From Shewanella sairae (lineage in GTDB: Bacteria; Pseudomonadota; Gammaproteobacteria; Enterobacterales; Shewanellaceae), in contig NZ_JAKILT010000009.1 of assembly GCF_023283535.1 (NCBI RefSeq), positions 58,044 through 122,043 on the forward strand: a DNA stretch of 64,000 nucleotides. Direction: 5' to 3'. Positions 57,661 to 64,000 of this stretch are shown piece after piece (the stretch's first letter is position 1; the number at the start of each line of letters is the position of its first letter). The notes below the pieces were generated by a model. It was not told where the DNA came from and searched no databases. It saw only the letters and a program-made list of their open reading frames with translations. A program made the translations under genes and the position numbers.

Positions 57661-57695
57661 AAATTATTTATGCAATATATTTGAATATATATTTA
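57661..57695. promoter_or_regulatory. Tandem ARG boxes (ArgR operator)
   Basis: Two 14-bp cores in the argC/argE gap: AAATTATTTATGCA at 57661-57674 and TGAATATATATTTA at 57682-57695. Both match the ArgR consensus TGAATWWWWATTCA with a few changes, and their starts are 21 bases apart, the standard centre spacing for an ArgR hexamer. They end 10 bases before the argE ATG. Confidence 0.7.
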
Positions 57696-57705
57696 GGTAT
57701 TTTTA

Positions 57706-58857
57706 ATGAAAAAACTTCTACAAATTAAAAACAGTTTTAGCCAACTGATTGCAGCACCGTCGATTAGTGCGCTTGAAGCTGATCAAGATATGAGTAATAA
57801 AGCGGTCATAGAACTACTGCATACTTGGTTCTCAGATCTCGGTATGCAATGCCAATCCGTTCCTGTTGCCAATACACGTAATAAACACAACTTAGTCGCA
57901 TCATTCGGTCAAGGTAAGGGAGGGTTACTTTTAGCAGGTCATACCGACACAGTGCCTTTTGATGAGGGGCGTTGGAGCCAAGATCCTTTTCTCTTAACTG
58001 AAAAAGATAATCGTTGGTACGGCTTAGGCACTTGTGACATGAAAGGTTTTTTCGCGTTAGTGTTAGCAGCATTACAAGAGCTACCTATGGACAAATTTAA
58101 GCGTCCGTTGCATATCTTGGCCAGCGCCGATGAAGAAACCACCATGAATGGCGCTAAAGCATTTGCCGCTGCGAAGTCGATTGCACCGGACTATGCAATT
58201 ATTGGTGAGCCCACCAGCTTAAAACCGGTATATATGCATAAAGGTCACTTTACTCAAGGCATCCGAGTTACTGGCCGCAGTGGTCACTCGTCTGATCCAG
58301 CCAAAGGCCTTAATGCCATCGAGGTCATGCATAAAGTCACTGGGCAACTGCTAAAACTAAAACAACACTTAGCTGATAACTATCGTGAAGAGGCTTTTAG
58401 TGTCCCCTACCCAACGATGAACTTTGGCCATATTCATGGCGGTGACGCCGCGAATAGAATTTGTGGTTGCTGCGATTTACATATCGATCTGCGACCGATA
58501 CCAAGCTTACCCTTAGCGGATTTAGAGCTACTGGTAGCCAATTACTTAGCGCCTATTTGCAGTGAGTATCCAGGAGCTATTCAGGTGGCGCCTTTATACC
58601 CAGGCTCAGAGCCTTTTGCAGATAACAAAGACGGCAGCTGGACCAAGCTGGTAGCTGAGCTGAGCGACAGTCAGCCTGAAGTCGTTAACTACGCAACCGA
58701 AGCTCCCTATATTAGCCAGCTAGGTTGCCAAACCTTGGTACTCGGTCCCGGCAGTATCGAGCAGGCACACCAACCTGATGAATATTTAGATCTTAGCTAT
58801 ATTGCGCGCACAAAAGATCTATTAAAAAACCTGATTTATCACGCCTGTATAAAATAA
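57706..58857 (+). CDS. argE: Acetylornithine deacetylase
   Basis: 383 residues. A zinc M20 peptidase: LLLAGHTDTVPFDEGRWSQDPF (metal His and Asp), YGLGTCDMKGFFALVL (bridging Asp), ASADEETTMNGAKAF (catalytic Glu), IIGEPTSLKPVYMHKGHF and a dimer domain. Releases ornithine from N-acetylornithine. Divergent from argC, so the full linear route is set around one ArgR control region. argA and argD are not in the window. Confidence 0.95.
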   Translation: MKKLLQIKNSFSQLIAAPSISALEADQDMSNKAVIELLHTWFSDLGMQCQSVPVANTRNKHNLVASFGQGKGGLLLAGHTDTVPFDEGRWSQDPFLLTEKDNRWYGLGTCDMKGFFALVLAALQELPMDKFKRPLHILASADEETTMNGAKAFAAAKSIAPDYAIIGEPTSLKPVYMHKGHFTQGIRVTGRSGHSSDPAKGLNAIEVMHKVTGQLLKLKQHLADNYREEAFSVPYPTMNFGHIHGGDAANRICGCCDLHIDLRPIPSLPLADLELLVANYLAPICSEYPGAIQVAPLYPGSEPFADNKDGSWTKLVAELSDSQPEVVNYATEAPYISQLGCQTLVLGPGSIEQAHQPDEYLDLSYIARTKDLLKNLIYHACIK

Positions 58858-59023
58858 ATCGTTATTTCTCGGCGCTTTATAGGCTAAATTGAATACTCTC
58901 TACAAGATTGATATTCAAAAAGTGGTATAAAGCCTATTCAAGCCGGATATTTTAATCTCGGCCATTGCCTAGCGTAACGCCGCTAGGTATTGTGATCGAT
59001 TAGCTTACCGATATGGAGCACGT

Positions 59024-61660
59024 ATGGTAGACATGTATGCCTCGCTAAGGTCTAACGTTGGAACCTTAGGGCAGATTTTAGGTGACACAATCCGCACCGA
59101 TCTTGATGACTCGTTCCTAGAAAAAATTGAACAGATCCGTCATCTTGCAAAAAGCTCACGCCAAGGCGATGACGCGTCTCGTACAGAGATGCTGACTTTG
59201 CTTTCTTCTTTAAGCGATGATGAGCTAGTTCCTTTTGCTAAAGCGTTTAACCAATTTTTAAATCTTGCGAATATCGCTGAGCAATTCCATACCATTAGCC
59301 GTAATTGTGACGAGCTAGTTTGTGTACCCGACCCTGTAGAACAACTATTGGGGCGTATGCTCGGTGGAAACATCGACCAAGAGAAAGTACTCGCTTGTCT
59401 TAAGACGCTCGATATTGATCTAGTATTAACGGCGCACCCGACTGAGATCTCTCGTCGTACCTTAATTCAAAAATACTCAGCTGTAATCGACTCATTAACT
59501 GCACTCGAAAACACTCAGCTTACCGAGCAAGAGAAAAAACAGCATCATTTGCGTTTGCGTCAGCTTATTGCGCAAATCTGGCATACCAATGAAATCCGTA
59601 ACGAGCGCCCAACTCCTGTTGATGAAGCGCGCTGGGGCTTAAGCACAATTGAAGCCTCTTTATGGCAAGCAGTTCCTGACTTTCTACGTCAACTCAACCA
59701 GCAGGTTGAAGAGCGCACCAATACCCAGTTACCTATCGATATCGCCCCAGTGAGATTCTCAAGTTGGATGGGCGGCGATCGTGACGGCAATCCATTTGTC
59801 ACGTCAACAGTAACCCAAGAAGTGCTTGATCGAAACCGTCACACTGCAGCGCGCCTTTATCTAAAAGATGTTGTGCTATTGGTGAATGAGTTATCAATGG
59901 AAGGCGCTAATGACGAGTTGTTGGCCTATACCAATAATAGCTGTGAACCATACCGCGATGTACTTAGAGATCTGCGCAAAAAGCTTAGAACAACCATCGA
60001 TTACCTCAATGAAAAACTTGAAGGACATCAGCCGGACGTAAATCCAAAAGAGATTATTTGGCATGAAAGCGATCTAAAAGATCCGCTAATGATGCTTTAT
60101 AAGAGCTTATGCGACCAAGGCATGAGCTTAATTGCTAATGGCTTACTGCTCGATATGCTACGCCGTATTGCTTGTTTCGGTATTCATATGCTGAGACTCG
60201 ATGTACGCCAAGATGCACAACGTCACGCCGATGTTATTGCCGAGCTGACACGCTACTTAGGTATGGGCGATTACGCTCACTGGGATGAAAGCGAGAAGCA
60301 GTCATTCTTGCTGCGTGAGCTTTCTAGCAAGCGTCCGTTGATTCCAGCAAATTGGCAAGCCTCTGCTGAAGTTGAGGAAGTAGTGAAAACCTGCCGATTA
60401 GTCGCCAACCAACCAGCACGCGCAATGGGCTCGTATGTTATTTCTATGGCGAGTCAGCCATCAGATGTATTAGCAGTATTGCTATTACTAAAAGAAACTG
60501 GCTGCCCACACCCAATTCGTGTAGTGCCTTTATTTGAGACCTTAGATGACTTAAATAATGCATCAGCCTGTATGTCTACATTATTTGCTATCGACTGGTA
60601 CCGTGGCTATACCAAAGGCACACAAGAAGTCATGATCGGCTACTCTGATTCAGCTAAAGATGCTGGTGTTATGGCGGCTGCATGGGCGCAATATACAGCG
60701 CAAGAAAAGCTGGTCGCGATTAGCCAAGAAGCCAATATCAAACTAACATTATTCCATGGTCGCGGCGGCACAATTGGTCGAGGCGGTGGACCTGCTCACC
60801 AAGCGATTTTATCTCAGCCTCCTGGCTCAGTTGATGGTCGTATTCGTGTGACAGAGCAAGGCGAGATGATACGCTTCAAGTTTGGCTTACCAAAATTGGC
60901 TGTACAGAGTCTTGCGCTATATACCTCTGCAGTAATGGAAGCCACCTTGCTGCCTCCACCAGAGCCTAAGCCTGAATGGCGTGAATGCATGGAGCGCCTC
61001 GCTAGCGATTCAGTGCAAGCTTACCGTGCTATGGTGCGTGAGGAGCCTGATTTTGTATCTTACTTCCGTGCAGCAACACCAGAGGTTGAGCTGGGCAAGC
61101 TCCCCCTCGGTAGCCGCCCAGCAAAGCGTCGTGTAGATGGCGGCATTGAAAGCCTACGCGCGATCCCATGGATCTTTGCTTGGTCGCAAAACCGCTTAAT
61201 GCTACCTGCTTGGCTAGGCGCTGGTGAAGCACTAAAAGCTGCGACGGAAAGAGGCGAACTGTCATTGCTACAAGAGATGGAAAAACAGTGGCCGTTCTTC
61301 ACCACACGTATTTCTATGTTAGAAATGGTCTATGCTAAAGCAGAACCTAACTTATCTAAATTTTACGAAACCAGCTTAGTGCCGACAGAACTACATCACT
61401 TAGGTGTTCAACTTAGAGAGCGATTAGCTACCGGAGTTACCGCGGTATTAGAGCTGACTCAAGCAGAAAGCCTAATGGCTCATACTCCATGGAATCGTGA
61501 ATCAGTTGAGTTAAGAAACCCATATATTGATCCTTTAAACTTCCTACAAGCAGAATTACTTGCAAGAACACGCCGAGAGGAGCAATCTTCTCAGAATGTT
61601 GAGTTAGCGCTAATGCTAACGATTGCAGGTGTTGCTGCAGGAATGAGAAATACAGGTTAA
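59024..61660 (+). CDS. ppc: Phosphoenolpyruvate carboxylase
   Basis: 878 residues, the usual bacterial length (883 in E. coli). Makes oxaloacetate from PEP and bicarbonate. The catalytic histidine is in [13 protein letters not shown] (His138), followed by [46 protein letters not shown] and the conserved C-terminal [16 protein letters not shown] ending in Gly. GGAG lies 5 bases upstream of the ATG. The DUF1439 lipoprotein gene starts at the very next base after its stop, so the two are co-transcribed. Confidence 0.97.
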   Translation: MVDMYASLRSNVGTLGQILGDTIRTDLDDSFLEKIEQIRHLAKSSRQGDDASRTEMLTLLSSLSDDELVPFAKAFNQFLNLANIAEQFHTISRNCDELVCVPDPVEQLLGRMLGGNIDQEKVLACLKTLDIDLVLTAHPTEISRRTLIQKYSAVIDSLTALENTQLTEQEKKQHHLRLRQLIAQIWHTNEIRNERPTPVDEARWGLSTIEASLWQAVPDFLRQLNQQVEERTNTQLPIDIAPVRFSSWMGGDRDGNPFVTSTVTQEVLDRNRHTAARLYLKDVVLLVNELSMEGANDELLAYTNNSCEPYRDVLRDLRKKLRTTIDYLNEKLEGHQPDVNPKEIIWHESDLKDPLMMLYKSLCDQGMSLIANGLLLDMLRRIACFGIHMLRLDVRQDAQRHADVIAELTRYLGMGDYAHWDESEKQSFLLRELSSKRPLIPANWQASAEVEEVVKTCRLVANQPARAMGSYVISMASQPSDVLAVLLLLKETGCPHPIRVVPLFETLDDLNNASACMSTLFAIDWYRGYTKGTQEVMIGYSDSAKDAGVMAAAWAQYTAQEKLVAISQEANIKLTLFHGRGGTIGRGGGPAHQAILSQPPGSVDGRIRVTEQGEMIRFKFGLPKLAVQSLALYTSAVMEATLLPPPEPKPEWRECMERLASDSVQAYRAMVREEPDFVSYFRAATPEVELGKLPLGSRPAKRRVDGGIESLRAIPWIFAWSQNRLMLPAWLGAGEALKAATERGELSLLQEMEKQWPFFTTRISMLEMVYAKAEPNLSKFYETSLVPTELHHLGVQLRERLATGVTAVLELTQAESLMAHTPWNRESVELRNPYIDPLNFLQAELLARTRREEQSSQNVELALMLTIAGVAAGMRNTG

Positions 61661-62203
61661 ATGAAGTTATTAAAAGTTGCGCTTGCTAGCGCCATACTGC
61701 TATTGACTGGCTGTGTCAGTCAATACAGCATTACAGAAAAAGAGCTAGAAGGTTACCTCAATAACGAAATGCATTTTGAGGTAAAACAAGGCAATCAAAT
61801 CTTTGGTATAGATTTACGCGTCAATGATATAAAAGTTACCTTAGGTGATAAGCCCGATACTATGGGCGTATCAGCTGTAACCTTAGTCAGAGTGCGTAAT
61901 CCTATGTTGCCAATTAATGCCGATCTCGTCACCCAGTTTGAAGCAGAGCCTTGGTATGATGCAACGAATCACAGCGTGTACTTGCGAAACCTGCAATTAG
62001 TAAAGGTCGAATCAACACCAAAAGATATCGAAAAAGCTATTGGCTCTATCGCACCACAACTAATGGGCTTTTTAACTCAATTTCTCGAGACACAACCTGT
62101 ATATGTTGTTGACATGAAAGAGTCTAAACAAGCACTAGTCGCCGATATGACCAAGAGAATTGAAGTCAAACCTGGTAAGTTAGTTTTAGTATTTGACGAA
62201 TAA
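61661..62203 (+). CDS. DUF1439 (YceB-like) lipoprotein
   Basis: 180 residues. Lipobox LTGC (Cys18), then YSITEKELEGYLNNEMHFE, the opening of the DUF1439/YceB family, whose fold is a lipid-binding-like TULIP barrel. The body shows the alternating pattern VNDIKVTLGDKPDTMGVSAVT and the C-terminal IAPQLMGFLTQFLETQPVY region. The start codon follows the ppc stop with no gap. Function unknown; an outer-membrane lipoprotein is likely. A strong terminator follows. Confidence 0.8.
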   Translation: MKLLKVALASAILLLTGCVSQYSITEKELEGYLNNEMHFEVKQGNQIFGIDLRVNDIKVTLGDKPDTMGVSAVTLVRVRNPMLPINADLVTQFEAEPWYDATNHSVYLRNLQLVKVESTPKDIEKAIGSIAPQLMGFLTQFLETQPVYVVDMKESKQALVADMTKRIEVKPGKLVLVFDE

Positions 62204-62228
62204 TGTCTATAAATAGGCCTTAATTCTA

Positions 62229-62259
62229 AAAAGCAGGATCTAATGATCCTGCTTTTTAT
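62229..62259 (+). terminator. Terminator after the DUF1439 gene
   Basis: AAAAAGCAGGATC and GATCCTGCTTTTT form a 13-bp stem with a 4-base loop (TAAT), 26 bases past the stop codon. It can act from both sides, also for the convergent cinA. Confidence 0.88.
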
Positions 62260-62285
62260 TATCTGTAAAACTTGCTATTGCCGTA

Positions 62286-63560
62286 TTACTTTTTAAAGCG
62301 ACCTATCGATTCATAGTCAACAATAACCGCCTCACCTAATAGTTCACGTCGCAACATATCAAATGCTACAGCGGTACTTAAGCTACGTACTAAGTCCCTA
62401 GAGCGTCTAGGCAATTTAATCATCTGACTGTAAACCGCACCTTTTGTCGCTAATGCAATTGCGACCGTTCCAACAGGCTTATCCTCTGTACCGCCAGTAG
62501 GACCAGCAATGCCGCTAGTCGCTAAAGCAAAATCACTATCGAGTATCGCTCTTGCGCCTTTGGCCATCTCTTCTACAGTAGCAATAGAAACAGCCCCATG
62601 ATCATCCAAGGTTTCTGGCTTAACGCCTAGTACCTTCACTTTAGACTCATTACTGTAGGTCACTAAGCCATGATGCAAATAAGATGAACTTCCAGAGAAA
62701 TCGATGAGTTGGCTCGCTATCATGCCACCAGTGCATGACTCAGCAACACTTAAACTTAATCCAGCACTGAGCATCAATTCATGGATTTCAGCAGCTAAAC
62801 TCACTTTCTCATCAGCAACGATTGCATTACCAAGTAAAAAGCGGATTTGTGCTTCAATTTTATCGAGTTGCGAAATAGCTAAGTAGCCACGGGCAAACAG
62901 CTTAATTTCTATATGTGGCATCGAGCTGCGATAGCCAATAGTCATCCCTTTAGGTAACTCGATTTTTTCTAGCTCATCAGCTAATGAAGATTCACCTCGA
63001 CCAAGGGTTAAATACTTTCGCAATGACACATCGCCATCGATATCGAAATGCTGCTTAACAAAAGAAATAAACTGCTCTTTGACCATTTGCTTGAACTCAA
63101 ATGGCACGCCAGGTGTAAAGAAAAGCCAAGCACGATTGAGCTTAACTGCAAAACCACAAGCGGTACCGACTGGGTTATCAATCATGATTGCCGACTCAGG
63201 TAATAAAGCCTGCTTAAGATTACTTACAGCCATCACTCGCCCATTACGGGCAAACCAAGCTTCTAAGCGCTCTTTCCATTCCCTATTCTCTATTAACGAC
63301 TCACCTTTAGCTAATGCCATCGCCTCTGAAGAGAGATCGTCACTCGTCGGCCCTAGGCCACCATTAACTAATATGATATCAGCTTCGTTACTGCGCTCTT
63401 GAAATACCGCAACGAGATCTTCTAAACGATCTCCAACAGTGACACGTCGCTGACATTCAATCCCTTGTTCCATCATTGTACTAGCAAACCAAGCCGCATT
63501 AGTGTCAACTATTTGCCCAGCTAACACCTCTTCGCCAGTACAAATCATTTCAAGTTTCAT
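62286..63560 (-). CDS. cinA: CinA: competence/damage-inducible protein with NMN deamidase domain
   Basis: 424 residues. N-terminal MoaB/MogA-like domain ([38 protein letters not shown]) and C-terminal PncC domain ([47 protein letters not shown]), which deamidates nicotinamide mononucleotide for NAD recycling. Both domains are complete, unlike E. coli PncC. No recA follows it on this side; instead the 5S end of an rRNA operon lies upstream. Confidence 0.95.
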   Translation of the reverse strand: MKLEMICTGEEVLAGQIVDTNAAWFASTMMEQGIECQRRVTVGDRLEDLVAVFQERSNEADIILVNGGLGPTSDDLSSEAMALAKGESLIENREWKERLEAWFARNGRVMAVSNLKQALLPESAIMIDNPVGTACGFAVKLNRAWLFFTPGVPFEFKQMVKEQFISFVKQHFDIDGDVSLRKYLTLGRGESSLADELEKIELPKGMTIGYRSSMPHIEIKLFARGYLAISQLDKIEAQIRFLLGNAIVADEKVSLAAEIHELMLSAGLSLSVAESCTGGMIASQLIDFSGSSSYLHHGLVTYSNESKVKVLGVKPETLDDHGAVSIATVEEMAKGARAILDSDFALATSGIAGPTGGTEDKPVGTVAIALATKGAVYSQMIKLPRRSRDLVRSLSTAVAFDMLRRELLGEAVIVDYESIGRFKK

Positions 63561-63860
63561 TAGATCATCCTTAACTGATGTCGCAATTTAAAATTCAAAG
63601 CGTTTTGATGCTGCTAAAATATGCAAGCTCAGAGACAATAGCAATAACCAATTATGATTAATACCAATCACTCACATCAAACCGACGCTACGTAATGAAG
63701 AAAAAGATAAAAGCAGCGAGCGCACGCTGCCTAAAATCGATTTTAACAGCTTAAAAATGCGTAAATAAAGAGAGCCGGTGTCTAGCAAAGGGAGGGAGCA
63801 TTCGATATAGACAAAGCTTTGCCTATAAATAGCACGATATTTAATAAATGACAGACGTAA
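63561..63860. other. Intergenic region between cinA and the rRNA operon end
   Basis: 300 bases with no gene or tRNA that I can support. A hairpin GCAGCG/CGCTGC at 63713-63730, the palindrome AAAATCGATTTT at 63733-63744 and an AT-rich stretch near cinA that probably holds its promoter are the only structure. ATACCAATCA at 63661 matches 10 bases of the TIR at 27518 but no second end follows. Confidence 0.4.
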
Positions 63861-63889
63861 AAAAACCCGCTACATCGTAGCGGGCTTTC
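63861..63889 (-). terminator. rRNA operon terminator
   Basis: AAACCCGCTAC and GTAGCGGGCTT pair around ATC; on the minus strand the stem is followed by seven T. It lies about 25 bases past the 3' end of the 5S gene. Confidence 0.85.
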
Positions 63890-63913
63890 TCGCTTCTCTT
63901 TCGAGAATAATTT

Positions 63914-64000
63914 GGCGCCTGGAAATGACCTACTCTCACATGGGGAGACCCCACACTACCATCGGCGATATTGCGTTTCACTTCTGAGTTCGGAATGGAT
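63914..64000 (-). rRNA. rrf: 5S ribosomal RNA, 3' part
   Basis: The last 87 bases, read on the minus strand, match 5S rRNA from about position 35 to the 3' end: CGAACTCAGAAGTGAAACG, CGCCGATGGTAGTGTGGGG, TCTCCCCATGTGAGAGTAGG and CATTTCCAGGCGCC, compared with the E. coli RNA. The 5' third is outside the window. An rRNA operon lies to the right and ends here. Confidence 0.96.

Noticed and set aside
63661..63670. ATACCAATCA, matching the TIR of the element at 27518
   Set aside because: Only 10 bases match, and no opposite end follows within the window, so it cannot be called a second copy.
63561..63913. Possible tRNA downstream of the 5S gene
   Set aside because: I looked for a cloverleaf and the conserved TTCRA-type arm and found none.

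Overview
The window is a stretch of gammaproteobacterial chromosome, most likely from a marine Shewanella or close relative. The signs are the pilMNOPQ-aroK-aroB-damX-dam series followed by rpe-gph-trpS, the divergent argE/argCBFGH pair, rsmI/lpoA-yraN-diaA-dolP, LpxL- and Ndh-type proteins close to the enteric versions, many SPOR, BON and DUF-type envelope proteins, and an AT-leaning base composition. I saw no prophage, CRISPR array or large insertion sequence. The only mobile-looking item is a 265-bp element with terminal inverted repeats at 27518-27782.

Layout. (1) 1-6.5 kb: the 3' end of an outer-membrane barrel gene; a small operon for a periplasmic binding-protein-like protein, a porin-like barrel and a zinc-ribbon membrane protein; a divergent hybrid histidine kinase; a membrane protein like the sensor half of membrane AraC regulators but with no DNA-binding half; and a SYLF protein. 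(2) 6.5-15.5 kb: a secreted protein of unknown function, lpxL, a DUF1232 protein, the radical-SAM protein YgiQ, a MAPEG protein, a ThrE-type amino-acid exporter, an Omp85-like protein and a DUF6491 lipoprotein. (3) 15.6-17.7 kb: three genes that look metal-related (a His-rich secreted protein, a HupE/UreJ-like membrane protein and a membrane-anchored protein). (4) 17.8-23.1 kb: formaldehyde detoxification. This holds gfa, frmA, frmB, a DksA/TraR-type zinc-finger protein and an SMR efflux protein, with a divergent LysR regulator. Four promoters here share one two-part motif with identical spacing. (5) 23.3-29.5 kb: a large lipoprotein, ndh, the inverted-repeat element and a coiled-coil porin. 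(6) 29.5-36.5 kb: rnpB, rsmI, lpoA-yraN-diaA-dolP, an EamA transporter and a LysR regulator. (7) 36.5-48.8 kb: trpS-gph-rpe, two small proteins, then dam, damX, aroB, aroK and pilQPONM. (8) 49-64 kb: mrcA, argHGFBC, argE with a tandem ARG box, ppc with a DUF1439 lipoprotein, cinA, and the 3' end of a 5S rRNA gene on the minus strand, so an rRNA operon ends here.

How the genes work together. Most of the window is housekeeping: arginine synthesis, shikimate pathway, type IV pilus assembly, peptidoglycan synthesis (mrcA and its partner class lpoA) and replication control (dam, diaA). The most informative accessory part is the formaldehyde cluster. Gfa, FrmA and FrmB give the complete glutathione route from formaldehyde to formate. 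A repeated promoter pattern appears to tie an SMR efflux protein and a DksA-like protein to the same regulator. A degenerate second copy of the frmB 3' end lies just downstream of frmB. All functional calls come from reading the protein sequences by eye; no database search was run.
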